DNA of 35,698 bases from Dissophora ornata (lineage: Eukaryota; Mortierellomycota; Mortierellomycetes; Mortierellales; Mortierellaceae). The notes below the pieces were generated by a model. It saw only the letters and a program-made list of their open reading frames with translations. It had not been told where the DNA came from and did no database searches. The position numbers and the translations under genes are program-made. Shown here one piece after another: positions 1 through 10,712 of the stretch. The stretch covers positions 1 to 35,698 of the forward strand of contig MU616868.1 in assembly GCA_025201705.1 (NCBI GenBank). Direction: 5' to 3'. Numbering within the stretch: position 1 is the first letter of the stretch; every line of letters begins with the position of its first letter.

Positions 1-3
1 AAA

Positions 4-2766
4 ATGACCATCTTCAACAAATCCAACCTCGATAAGCAGAGCGTCGAGCTACCCGGCACTCGCACTCCAGGCGCCACAGGTACCGCATCTGCGTCGTACC
101 CATAATTTTATAATTTGAAGCTGAACACGTCCATTCCTCAACTGATCCTTGCTTGTTTATTATTCTCTAGGACACTACCGACACCCGGACTTTGTAAATG
201 GGATGGTGGAGCGTCTCAGTCCAGCACCTCACATCAGAACACTCTACGACCTCTTCCGGAATTGTAAGCGTCATTAATTGCCTATCGTCAAAGTAGGGGA
301 TGAAGGAACAGACCGCGCCCACGCTTACGAATCTTTCAACCGAATGTTATTGCATTTCTCATCCTACGCATGCAGCCGTGTCACTGTACTCGGACCTTGA
401 TTTCCTTGGACATCGCCCGTACGACCCCGTCTCGCAGTCGTATGGCAGCTACGTCTGGCAAACCTATGGTCAGGTCGAAAAACGTGTGAATGCTTTTGGC
501 AGTGGTATCATGCACCTGAACAACGTCATTCTCGGCAACCCACAGTTGAGTCGCTGGTCTCTCGGAATTTGGTCCTTGAATAGGCCAGAATGGTTCATCT
601 CCGAGATGAGCTGTAATTATTTCAATCTAGTCTCTGTTGCGCTCTATGAGACACTTGGACCTGATGCAGTCGAATATGTCATCAACCATGCAGAGACCCC
701 GATTGTTGTCGCTAGCGGTAAGAGCCACGCTCTGCATATCTTCCTCGACTGTATTCGCCACCCATCTGGTTTTTGTGCTAGAGTGTGTGTATAGACCCTT
801 GATGCTCCGTCCTCAATTGTCTCTCTAGGGAATCATGTGGCATCGTTGCTGGAAAATGCAGATAAGCTGCCAGGACTGAAGGTGATCATCAGCATGGACC
901 CTCTCCATGATCCAGCCCCTGTGCCAGGCGCTACAAGCAGTGCCAAAATTCTTCGAGCATGGGCTGCTGGAAAGGGAATCCGCGTGTATGACTTTTCAGA
1001 GGTCGAGGCCCTTGGAGCAGAGTATCCTCATAGGCATCTTCCACCTACTGAGGATGAGGTTGCATCGTTTTGCTACACCAGCGGTACAACTGGCCAGCCT
1101 GTAAGTTGTAGAGTGTTCATGAAGTTCGAGCGATTATCCACAGAGAATGGCGTATCTAACATGTTGCGTGTGGTTCTTGATGCTATTAGAAAGGTGCGAT
1201 GTTGTCCCACAAGAACTTCATTGTGGCTGTCGCCACCAATGTCGAGGTCATGACCTTAACTCCGGATGATACCCTTATCAGGTAACCAGGCCGTTGCATC
1301 CCTACCGATCCCATAGTTTTCATCCGTCAACGTTTGCTGACACTATATGACCATATGGCGGCGCTTAGCTTCTTGCCACTGGCACATATCATGGGCCGTT
1401 ACCTCGATACAATTGTGACATTCTCAGGCGCAAAGCTGGGTTACTTCCATGGAGATATGCTGGCGCTCTTGGATGACGTTGCGGAGCTCAAGCCAACGTT
1501 CTTCCCCGCAGTCCCTCGACTCCTCAATCGCATTTACTCCAAGTTGATCGCTGCTACCATCGAGGCTCCTGGCCTCGTGGGCGCGTTGGCCCGTCGTGGT
1601 GTCGCTGCAAAGTTGGCGAATTTGGAGGCCGGCAAGGGGCTGAATCACCCACTCTGGGATCGTTTGCTGTTCAACAAGATCAAGATGGTGATTGGAGGCA
1701 ACGTGCAGTGCATGGTGACTGGGTCTGCACCCATCGCCAAGGAAGTGCTTAACTTTTTGCGCGTCGCGTTCGGATGCGTGATTGTTGAGGGATACGGAGC
1801 GACAGAGAGTATGGGAACGGCAATGGTCACCGCAGCAGAGTATGTCAATTGTTTTTTTTTTAAATGTCGTGCACTTGTCTCATGTACGCTGAAGAGCCGG
1901 GATTAACAAGAAGTCGATTTTGATACTACTAAATAGGGAGAACATTCCTGGACATGTCGGTGGTCCTCGTCCCGGATGTGAGGTCAAGCTGGTCGATGTG
2001 CCAGAGATGAAGTACTTCTCTACAGACAAACCATTCCCTCGCGGTGAGATCTGTCTCCGCGGTGGACACATCATCAAGGGCTATTACAAGGATGAGAAGA
2101 ATACAAAGGATGCTTTCGATTCCGAGGACTGGTATCACAGTGGTGATATTGGATTTGTCGATGGTCGCGGCTGTTTCACTATCGTTGATCGCAAGAAGAA
2201 TATCTTCAAGGTACATAAAGACGATTGTTTGCCGCCCAAGTTCACGTGGGATGTCGTTGATGCAGAATGGCCTGCTAAACCTTTCACATATCCATCTCGT
2301 CTTGTAGTTAGCTCAGGGAGAATACGTCGCACCCGAGAAGATTGAGAATATTCTTATGGCACGCTGTAACTTGATCTTTCAGGTCTTTGTTTACGGTGAC
2401 TCTTTGGAGAGTGCACTTGTGGCCGTTTCTGTTCCTGAGCCCGAGAAATTTCTACCATTCGCATTCGGCATTACTGGTGTGAAAGTGGATCTTACAGATC
2501 TGGAGGGCTTCAAGAAGCTGTGCGAGGATCCCAAGATCAAGGACGCGTATTTGAAGGAATTGCAGAAAGCCGGCAAGGCAGGAGATCTTCGAGGATTCGA
2601 GTTTGTGAAAAGAGTTCATTTGACGACGGATGCGTTCACTGTTGAGAACGGAATGTTGACGCCGACACTCAAAATGCGTCGCCCTCAAGTTCAGGCATGC
2701 TTCAAGGAGCAGGTGCAAGACATGTATGCAGACCTCAAGGCTGCAACGCCTGTGGCGAAGTTGTAA
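4..2766 (+). CDS. long-chain acyl-CoA synthetase (fatty acid-CoA ligase), peroxisomal type
   Basis: Activates long-chain fatty acids to acyl-CoA using ATP. Eight exons keep one frame: 4-79, 171-263, 376-717, 829-1100, 1190-1281, 1369-1839, 1937-2210, 2308-2766, giving 692 residues, the usual family length. Seen: AMP-binding P-loop TSGTTGQP at about 254-261, SFLPLAHI after the fifth intron, GYGATE at about 433-438, and the fatty-acyl-CoA-synthetase signature region DWYHSGDIG...DRKKNIFK at about 513-540. The protein ends in AKL, a type 1 peroxisomal targeting signal, so peroxisomal fatty-acid activation for beta-oxidation is likely (inference). The ATG at base 4 opens a plausible N-terminus, but with only three bases upstream a further 5' exon cannot be excluded. 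AATAAA at 2792 is a likely poly(A) signal. Confidence 0.93.
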
Positions 2767-2791
2767 CATGGTTGTACAGTACAGTAGACGA

Positions 2792-2797
2792 AATAAA
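2792..2797 (+). terminator. poly(A) signal of the acyl-CoA synthetase gene
   Basis: AATAAA lies 26 bases after the TAA stop and runs into an A-rich tract. It is the canonical eukaryotic cleavage/polyadenylation hexamer in the right place. Confidence 0.6.
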
Positions 2798-3000
2798 AAA
2801 AAAGACGCAAATAATAGCAAGGTTCTGGCTCCAATTAAAAGTCGAAAAACTTTAAAACTGTGAAATTTGTTGAGAGAATGTTTATTTTTCGACTCATGGG
2901 ACTCTTTCCGGGTAACGTTTTTGTCATTCTTGCCATGGACAAAACCCTTAGTGCTTTTTCCTTCCGCATTTCCCACATTTCACTTCCTCTGTCTCCCACG

Positions 3001-4593
3001 ATGCCGTTTCTAGGTAAAAAAGGAACCAAAACACTCTCTATCAACGTTGACCATCACCCCACTCAACTGAGTCGTACGGGTGAGCCACTGTTCTATGGCA
3101 CGCCTGAGAATCCTGTGGTGATCTCCGCCGAGGTCATCTTTGAGTCCGATAAAGACTGTAGCGGCCAAGACCTGCAGGTCGATTTCGCAACGGCAGCGAA
3201 CGTTGCATGGGGAGGTAAGATCATAAAAGATTCCTGCTCAGCTTAGTTCCTCTATTCCATTAATGGTTTCTAACGCCTTCCTGGCATCATCGGTCGCCGA
3301 ATTTTCTCTCATTAGACCGATCCTCTCATACACGTTTTTCGTTCGGAAATCGGGTGTTATTCAATCGCAAAAGATTCAGTATCAAGCTAGAGCACACAGC
3401 AGCAGGCAAGATCAAGGCAGGCATTTACAGGTCCAAAATCAGCATTCCTATCAATCCATCAACTCCATCATCCATGACGCTTGAAAAAGGTTGGGTCCAA
3501 TACAAGATCGAGGCACGTATCTCCAGGAAAGGCCTGTCAAGCGATATTGTCCAAGAGAAGGTTGTTTGGGTCTTTAACTCGAATCTCGATCAAGAAGCAA
3601 GGCTTGGTGGGAATCTACATCCATGTGTCATTCATGAAGATCTGGACGATAAGGACGACGACTATGACCCGGAATTGGACGAAGAAGTGGTAATAGAGGG
3701 TCAAACATCGTGGGTGCACAATTTCTCAGTGTACAAGACTGATAGCGACAAACCCACTTCACAATACCTGTCTGAAAAACCAAAGTCGGGATCAGAGCAA
3801 GGCCCGCTGCTGACTTGCGAGATTCCTACAACGACGTTCATGGCAGGAGAGACAATAGCGGTTGTGGTCGAATCAGTTCCAAGACCTGGGTCATTTGCCA
3901 CAGACGCAGTATCCGTGATCTCGTATGGAGATCAAAGAGGATTGCTATCGGGACTGACCGGAACAATGGCCAGAGCGACAGCTGCAACCGACGAAGCACC
4001 ATCGTGGCCACAAATATCGATCCGTTTGAAGCAGACCATCTGGTATAGGGATATGGGAGGCGAGGCGAAATTCCCTGAACGCACAATCTTTGGTTGCATT
4101 TTCAAGATGGAGAGTAGCGGCCCGGCCTACAGTACCACTGTGGAGGGGCGGAGGGATGTTTATAACTTGATTTTGCCCAGATTGGAGCATGATGAGCTGA
4201 ATGGATTGAAGCCAAGTGTCAACTGCAAGAGTCTGGCAATTAAGCACCTCCTCAAGATTGAGTTGACTTACAAAAAGGGTTTGAAGTCGTCTGTCCGAAA
4301 GTTCAAGAGTAAGGGCGTCTTGTTTTATCTTATTTCTAAGCTACTGTTTGTTTGAATACGGCGTCGAGCCCTAACGCGATTCATGCATTTTTTTTTCACT
4401 AGTCCCTGTGACGATCGTTGCCTCGCCGGGTCCCGAACCCATTTCCTTTCGCTTCGGCCCATCTTGGTTATCTCGTACCGCACCGGTCATGATGGAGACT
4501 GCTTTCAGCACGGAAAAACTGGCCAGAACCGCGCAAAGCGTGATCCAATATATTACAATGAACTCATATTCATCCAGCGGAATGAATGCCTAA
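3001..4593 (+). CDS. arrestin-domain-containing protein
   Basis: Three exons (3001-3214, 3316-4308, 4403-4593) join in frame to give 465 residues. The order fits the arrestin fold. An N-terminal sandwich (LSINVDHHPTQLSRTGEP, then VVISAEVIFES) is followed by the diagnostic W-x-Q-Y-K-I-E-A-R-I strand, an acidic linker (DDKDDDYDPELDEEVV), and a C-terminal sandwich with MAGETIAVVVESVP, the 'GE.I.V.V' turn of arrestin C domains. Fungal arrestin-related proteins usually act as cytosolic adaptors that recruit ubiquitin ligases to membrane transporters or receptors; I see no clear PPxY motif, so that role is only inferred. In-frame ATGs exist upstream (2860, 2896, 2935), but they would add a hydrophobic leader unlike arrestins, so 3001 is chosen. 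Confidence 0.82.
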
Positions 4594-6147
4594 TAAATAT
4601 ATGCGCGGTCACCAACGCCTCTTCACTCCATCTCCAATGACCGTGGTAGGCTGCATCTCGCAAAAGAGCAAAGTGTACATACTGAGAAGGGGCTGTAAGC
4701 TCCCAACTTGGGTGTGGGATGCGGATACTATAGATCTGAAACCCCATGGCGCTCAGCTCCAAAAAAAAAAATTAGTTGCGGAAATCTTTAGCGGCCAAAC
4801 TGCTCTTCTATGGACCTGAGAAATGTTAGTTCTTCTCGCTTCTCCTTTGTAAGCACATGCCAGGGGGTAAGAGAGAACTCTGGCTGTCCGAAGTCAAGGG
4901 TAATATTCACAGTACAGAGCTGCTTACAGAGCTCATGCTCGTTGCTTGGTGTTCGTCTTTCGTGGCTGTCGTTGGTGCTCAAACAAATTTCTCATTCTCC
5001 TGTGAAATTCCAAACCTCTTTTTTTTATTCTTTGTCCCCTTTCGTCGGGCAGCAACCAAAAATCAAGTTATCGATGAGCATTTTATTACAAGGTGTGAAG
5101 AAGTGAATACAGCAACAAGAAATATGAAAGCATTCCTGCTGGTTTCATATTTGAAGTGCTTCATTCTTGAACAAACAACGATGAATGCCCCTTTATGTTA
5201 AGAAAGTTTACGAGAATGTATACAGGTTGTAAGAGGGGGTCACCAGTTATTGAGTAAACAATATACTCTACTGCTCTTGGGCCTGCAGATCTAGAATATA
5301 TGGTCTCCTAAATGGCATAGAAGTTACCTGTGTAGGTTTTCGTTCTTGAAACTGAATAGCCAAAAGTCGAAATGCTGAAAATGTAGAAAATCCGCTAAAA
5401 ATGTGAGAGAGAGGGAAGCAAGGGGCTAGGGTATTGTTGGCCATTTGAGGAATTTTCTGATTCTGTCGGGGTCGACAAATAGTTCACGCCGTATCACTAT
5501 GACCTGTGGCAGGATTGACGTTCCTTCGGCATTGTCCGTCCGTCTGCTGCTCGATCGATGAAATTCAAATACCATGAGGTAACACGACACAACCAACTTG
5601 CGATCTCTGACCTTAGTCGAGTGGAAGGCTGAAAACCGCAGGTGGAGTTCTGGAAGACGATTGCAAGCGACATTGTCCCGCAATTACAAGAACTCTACAT
5701 CGGTCGTATTAATGGGTCCAAAGGATTTTGATGCTCCGGCCCGATGGCCACGAGTATGTCTCGTCATACTGGTCCCCGTTCCTAAGACGGGGAGTCATCC
5801 TCGAAAGGCTGTATATGATTTCCATTAACACTGGCACTGTTCAGCTCCTGGAAACATGCGGTGACTAGAAATCTCCGCTATTGACGAGACTTCAGCCAGA
5901 CTCCTTGCTACGACTCTCAATCTCATTTCCTCAACCTCAGTGCTTCAATGTGGGCGACGTTGATGCAACAGAAGGAGATATGGCAGAAATGCTCTTAGCC
6001 TATCGCGCTGAAAATTTCAATTTGACAAAGAGCGTCCGAACCACCACTGCACAGGTTTATCGCAATGGCATTCCGAGCACGTGTTGGACGGAAACCAGGC
6101 ATTCGTGCTGGGTTCCTTAGCCGCGCCAGGATTCTGAAACTGTGTGC

Positions 6148-6167
6148 AAAAAAAAAAAAAAAAAAAA
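6148..6167 (+). repeat. poly(A) homopolymer, 20 A
   Basis: An uninterrupted run of 20 A about 25 bases before a perfect foldback repeat. It could be simple slippage or the tail scar of a retroposed sequence. Confidence 0.9.
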
Positions 6168-6191
6168 GGTAGGCTTGAATCTCTCCCTCTC

Positions 6192-6245
6192 TAAATGGAA
6201 TTGACTGGGAAACCTGTCGAAAAGTTTCCCAGTCAATTCCATTTA
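6192..6245. repeat. perfect inverted repeat, 22-bp arms with 10-base loop
   Basis: Arm 6192-6213 begins TAAATGGAATTGACTGGG and is exactly matched by its reverse complement at 6224-6245; the loop is CTGTCGAAAA. It lies about 110 bp upstream of the TATA box of the hydrolase gene. It could be a small foldback element or a hairpin in a leader transcript. Pairing stops at the C/A mismatch on both the inner and the outer side. Confidence 0.92.
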
Positions 6246-6354
6246 ATGAGGGATGGGCCAAGCAGGATGCTCCGTTTCGGTCCGGAAATGCGCATGATTT
6301 GAGGTAAGCCTGCCATGGAACCACCTCACATTATTGTCTATGAAAGCATGATGC

Positions 6355-6363
6355 TATATAAAA
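6355..6363 (+). promoter_or_regulatory. TATA box of the alpha/beta hydrolase gene
   Basis: TATATAAAA lies about 82 bases upstream of the ATG at 6445, a normal fungal promoter spacing. The short leader between them is CA/CT-rich. Confidence 0.6.
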
Positions 6364-6444
6364 GGCTGCACAATATAAACAAGTGTTTGTGTACCCTCCA
6401 CCCTAACCCGCTCTGCTCGTCACATACACACAACCTATTCGACA

Positions 6445-7338
6445 ATGACTCGATCCGATGTCTCCTTCCTGAGCGAAGCCATCAAGATTGCCGGTCACCT
6501 CTATATCCCGGACTCTCACAAGGCGGGCGACAAGCTGCCTGCTATTGTTGTTGCTCACCCGTTCGGCGCTGTCAAGGAACAGACTACTGGTCACTATGCA
6601 GAGCAACTCTCAAAGGAAGGTTTTGTGACGTTGGCGTTCGATCGCCGATATCAAGGTGCAAGTGAAGGAACCCCAAGACAGCTTGAGGACCCTTTTGGCG
6701 CGGGCGAAGACATCAAGTCGGCCGTGACATTCCTCAGTCTTCAAGAACAAGTCCATCCATCTCGTATCGGAATCCTTGGTATTTGTGCTGGTGGTGGATA
6801 TGTGATCTTTGCAGCTTCGACTGATCATCGTATCAAAGCCGTTGCTACTGTCAGCGGTGCCGATATCGGATCTTTCATTCGCACCATTCCCAAGCCAGAC
6901 TTGGATGCCATCCTCGATGGCGCCGGTCAAGCAAGGATCGAGTACGCCAAAACTGGTCAAGTCAAGTACCTTCCGGTCTTGCCAGAACTCAACGAAATCA
7001 ACGACAAAACACCAGCCTTGATGGTGGAAGGAGCTGACTATTACTTGACATCCCGTGGCGGCCACCCACGCTCGATCAACAGAACGGCCATCTGGGGCTA
7101 CGACAAGCTGGTGATGTACGATTCGTTTGCTCAGGTGGATCGGATTTCACCTCGACCACTTTTGCTCATTGTCGGATCCAAAGCCGACACAGTGTGTTAC
7201 AGCGAGAAGGCCTTTCAGCTGGCTGCCGAGCCCAAAGAACTCCATGTCATTGAGGGGTCGACTCATGTCGATCTGTACGATCGTAAAGCACATCTAGCCT
7301 TGCCAAAGTTGATTGAGTTTTTCAAACAGAAGTTGTAG
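6445..7338 (+). CDS. alpha/beta hydrolase, dienelactone hydrolase-like
   Basis: Intronless gene of 297 residues. Seen: an oxyanion-region motif AHPFGAVKEQ at about 37-46, the nucleophile elbow GICAGGGY with Cys at 114 where classical lipases have Ser, a likely acid Asp in VGSKADTV, and a likely catalytic His in IEGSTHVDLYDR. A Cys-Asp-His triad is typical of dienelactone hydrolases and of the related bacterial-type hydrolases annotated near YcjY. The substrate cannot be deduced; a cytosolic ester or lactone hydrolase is the safest reading, as no signal peptide or membrane segment is seen. The absence of introns, unlike all its neighbours, would suit a bacterial origin by transfer, but that needs a tree. 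The ATG at 6445 follows a TATA box and a clean leader. Confidence 0.86.
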   Translation: MTRSDVSFLSEAIKIAGHLYIPDSHKAGDKLPAIVVAHPFGAVKEQTTGHYAEQLSKEGFVTLAFDRRYQGASEGTPRQLEDPFGAGEDIKSAVTFLSLQEQVHPSRIGILGICAGGGYVIFAASTDHRIKAVATVSGADIGSFIRTIPKPDLDAILDGAGQARIEYAKTGQVKYLPVLPELNEINDKTPALMVEGADYYLTSRGGHPRSINRTAIWGYDKLVMYDSFAQVDRISPRPLLLIVGSKADTVCYSEKAFQLAAEPKELHVIEGSTHVDLYDRKAHLALPKLIEFFKQKL

Positions 7339-7499
7339 ATAGTTTCCTTTCCATTCATATTCTGATATAAATTTAATGCTCGACCTCGTCCTGGCCTTTG
7401 CTTTCTGCTCCGTTATTTCCAAGCGTCGCAAGCTGACTCCTACTCTTTTATCTCCTCACCTGCTGCCGGTTGTTGAAGCGGTCCTTGAGCTGTTCCAGC

Positions 7500-7674
7500 T
7501 CACATGACGATCAGAATGTCGTCGAGGTAAGCGATGACACTTGCCGAATAGCGGGCTAAGGACGTTGCGCATCATGGTTGAAAATGAGGGAGGTGCATTT
7601 GTAAGACCAAACGGGACAGCGTTGAATTCGTAATGGCCGCAACAGCAGCGGAAGCAGGGGCGTTGTAAAGTCAA
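7500..7674 (-). pseudogene. Ty3/gypsy-type reverse transcriptase fragment, frame-broken
   Basis: Reading leftward, GHYEFNAVPFGLTNAPPSFS is the classic reverse transcriptase block (FGLTNAP..F). About 25 codons later, in a shifted frame, comes VIAYLDDILIVM, containing the catalytic YLDD. The frameshift lies at about 7535-7540 and a stop follows at 7500. Only this small part of the polymerase remains; I see no protease, RNase H, integrase or terminal repeats nearby. It is an old retrotransposon scar just beyond the 3' end of the leucine-rich-repeat gene. Confidence 0.85.
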
Positions 7675-7888
7675 TTAAACTTTTACCTTTAGATCAATAG
7701 GCTTGATCCCAGCAGATTGTAGCAACAAGGCTACTCAAGTCGTCTGCAATGGATTTATCTCTTTCAGTATTTGAAACTAACATTAGCAAGGGCCTCAAAA
7801 AGCCTATCGCTCTACAACAACACCCCACGTAAAATGATTCAGGGTCTAAGGTTCCCACCACTGTTGCTCTCTGCAAAACTTTCGTTAT

Positions 7889-10442
7889 TTAAAACGTTGT
7901 GATACATTTGCTGGTCTTGAATACCACAGCTCCCTTCTCCTTGATCGAGTTGTTCAGCAAATTCAAAGTGGTGAGAGTCGAGTTGATCTTGAGTGCCTCA
8001 GACAGCGCCACAGCTCCATTCTCCCTGATCAAGTTGCCCGACAAGTACAAAGTGGTCAGGGTCGAGTTGGTCTTGAGTGCCTCAGACAGCGCCACAGCTC
8101 CGTTATCCTTTATCAAGTTGCCCCCCAAGTGCAAAATGGTCAGAGCCGAGTTGGTCTTGAGCGCTTCGGACAGCGCCACAGCTCCGTTCTCCCCGGTCGA
8201 GTTGCTCCACAAGTTCAAAGTGGTCAGAGTCGAGTTGATCTTGAGTGCCTCAGACAGCGCCACAGCTCCTTTTTCCCTGATCGAGTTGCACCCCAAGTCC
8301 AAAGTGGCCAAAGCCGAGTTGATCTTGAGTGCCTCAGACAGCGCTACAGCTCCGTTCTCCTTGATCGAGTTGCTCCACAAGTTCAAGGTGGTCAGGGTGG
8401 AGTTGGTCTTGAGTGCCTCAAACAGCGCCACAGCTCCGTTCCCTCCGATTGAGTTGGTCCCCAAGTACAAGGCGGTCAGAGCCGAGTTGGTCTTGAGAGC
8501 CTCAGACAACGACACAGCGCCGTTATTCCTGATTGAGTTGCTCCGCAAGTTCAAAGTGGTCAGAGCCGAGTTGGTCTTGAGTGCCTCAGACAGCGCCACA
8601 GCTCCGTTCTCCCCGGTCGAGTTGCTCCACAAGTTCAAAGTGGTCAGAGTCGAGTTGGTCTTGAGTGCCTCAGACAGTACCACAGCTCCATTCTCCCCGA
8701 TCGAGCTGCCCCCCAATTTCAAAGTGGTCAGAGTCGAGTTGGTCTTGAGTGCCTCAGACAGCACCTGAGCTCCTTCGTCCCCGATCGAGTTGCTCACGTC
8801 AAAGTGGGTCTCCAAGGTCAACGTGGTCAGAGTCGAGCTGGTCTTGAGTGCCTCTGCTAGTAACTCAAGTTCATTTCTTCCAATCGAATCAGGTCTCAAC
8901 TCAAAGGATAACTTGCGAAGATGGGACGGCCTTTTTGAGTGAAAACTTGAAATCTTGACGAAGTCATTTGGAGAACCATATGAATTATTTTCATATTTGG
9001 ATGTTCTATGATGCGAGAGAGTATTTCGTATCGTGTGGATTCCGAAAATAGTTTGCTGTCATGGCTTGTTTGGAATCGGCGGAGATCTAGGCGAAGAATC
9101 GATATTCGCGATTCCTTGAGTGCGCCCTCAAATTCTTGAAGATCACTCGTGGAAAACTTCCAGCTGAATGTGATATCAAGTTCGTCAACACATTTCGCTT
9201 TGGCTAGGGCACCATATAATTGTGCAACTCCGAATTTGGATTCCAGGTTGATAACTACTTCACCGAGTCGAGGATCATAACTACCTCCATTCACCCCAAC
9301 AATATCTGCAAATGCCTGTTGTTCATTTTGTTGGTACGTTGAACGAAAGTGGTCGATGCAAATCCATTTCACATGACCGTCATGGGAGATAATTCGGTAG
9401 AGGTTTCCTAGCACTCGATGGTTGTCCTTGCTCTTGATGAACGCTTCCAAGTGACGAAGGCCTGCACCTTCCAAAGCCTTCAGTCCAGCGAAAGATTCCG
9501 CCTGATTATCCTTGATCAAGTCGTCTGAATCTTTGTCCGTAATACATTGGAGATACTCAATTGCCTGGTTTACGTCCGCCTCCGAGATGGCTTTCAATGG
9601 GCCTTTGAGCCTGTCGTTGGCTCCATGGGCGCTGACGGCAGCAAGTGCAGGAATGACGATGCCTGCAATTGTGACTCCATACTTAATCATCTCCAGCAAA
9701 GTCAGTATGTACCTGCCGTACTTTTGGAAAAACTCCTTGGGTCTCTGAAGGTCGTATCCGTCATGTTTGGAGACGTGAATGTGATGTTGAATCTTGGAGC
9801 TCTTGTCATCTAACGCCCTCGTGTGCTCGCCACATTCGCAGAGAAAATGAAGTCGGAATTGGTTGTTGAGAATGTTGACGGGGTCCCAGTTGGAAGGTTT
9901 CTTGGGTAGGACGATGAATAGTCGTGGAATCGGATACTCGTGCAGCTCGTATGTCTGTGTGAGAATCGCCTCGACTCGTCCTTGAATGACAGCAAGTCGT
10001 TTGAGCGCTTTCTCGATCACCTTTTCCTGGTTGTCTTTTGAGTAGGAGAGTGGAGGTGATAAGGGAGCTGACTCCTGTGGCACTCCCGACTTCGACGTGG
10101 AGAATGTAATAGCCATACCAGGAAGGTGCGCAAACCGCAGTGGCATCAACCTAGAAACGAGTTTAAGGTGTCCGTTAGTGGCTGCTTCTATTCTCTAAAC
10201 CAGTTCACTAATATAAATAACTTGAATTGACGTTGCGATTGCTACCTATTTTTGTTAGCATCGCGCATATAGCTGACCAGGCGTCTGCCACACATGAAGT
10301 TTGCAGCATCCGGAAAGTGGTCCTGGATATCTTCTAAAAGTACATAGGGAACTCCTTGGGTGTCCCCGTCGCCTGGATAGACCGTGATGTCAAATGTTTT
10401 GTGTCCTGACTGGAGCTGCTGCCAAAGGTCATCGGTGGACAT
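7889..10442 (-). CDS. leucine-rich-repeat (RNI/NLRC3-like) protein, split by one frame break
   Basis: Exon 1 is 10442-10246 (MSTDDLWQQLQSGHK...), and an intron at 10245-10151 leads into 10150 onwards. The second exon reads about 400 residues with the blocks RLAVIQGRVEAILTQTYELH, EYPIPRLFIVLP, FRLHFLCECGEHT and HDGYDLQRPKEFFQKYG, a conserved N-terminal module I recall from large families in Mortierella-like fungi. A hydrophobic stretch (YGVTIAGIVIPALAAVSA) sits at about residues 223-240. The frame then shifts by -1 in the region 8940-9000 and continues into about eleven 28-residue repeats of the form LSEALKTNSTLTTLNLWSNS, the ribonuclease-inhibitor-like LRR class of NLR receptors. No NACHT or other NTPase is seen. 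A one-base deletion (for example in the GG at 8970-8971) or an assembly error explains the break. An upstream in-frame start at 10538 would add a hydrophobic leader; 10442 is preferred. Confidence 0.75.
7905..8830 (-). repeat. 84-bp tandem repeats encoding 28-residue LRRs
   Basis: About eleven copies of an 84-bp unit; each codes for a helix (GAVALSEALKTN) and a strand (STLTTLNL). Copies are close at DNA level, and units three and eight (counted from the N-terminus) encode identical residues, so the array looks young or homogenised. The repeats also keep an antisense frame open across 7899-8768, which is a by-product of the periodicity. Confidence 0.9.
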
Positions 10443-10712
10443 GTTCAGAGTAGTGGAATGAAACAAAGTGAAATGGAGCAAGAGTAGGATGCCGAAGAAG
10501 ATGATGAGGAATGAGGCAAGGGACAGAATGAGAGTCACTCACATCCTCGCTCATGTGAATGGTAGGTTGTGCCAAGCCGGACGTGGTTTGCGACTGTAGG
10601 CGAAGTGAAACCCAAGTCCCAACAACGAGATCGATCCAGATCTTTACTTTGCGAACCAAGTCCGAACCCTTACAGGAGGCATGTGTAAAAGAGGACCCTT
10701 GTTCATAAACCA

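Larger units (their letters stand above)
4594..6354. other. gene-poor interval; possible decayed coding fragment around 5642-5730
   Basis: No convincing gene. There are A-tracts at about 4761-4771 and 6148-6167 and a long hairpin at 6192-6245. A short plus-strand reading near 5642 (VEFWKTIASDIVPQLQELYI, then a stop) is vaguely like the F-box/leucine-rich proteins abundant in such fungi, but it is interrupted and unsupported by neighbours. I treat it as a possible relic only. Confidence 0.4.

Noticed and set aside
4857..5201. 114-codon plus-strand open frame with a hydrophobic stretch
   Set aside because: No similarity, poor composition, no promoter or splice support; a chance frame in a gene-poor interval.
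5995..6324. 109-codon minus-strand frame with a run of phenylalanines
   Set aside because: Phe run is only the reverse complement of the 20-A tract, and the frame runs through the perfect hairpin.
7899..8768. 289-codon plus-strand open frame across the LRR array
   Set aside because: It is the antisense of the 84-bp coding repeats; its length comes from periodicity and its product is a monotonous repeat with no family.
7905..8830. CRISPR-like array
   Set aside because: The regular 84-bp repeats are coding LRR units with no unique spacers, and the genome is eukaryotic.
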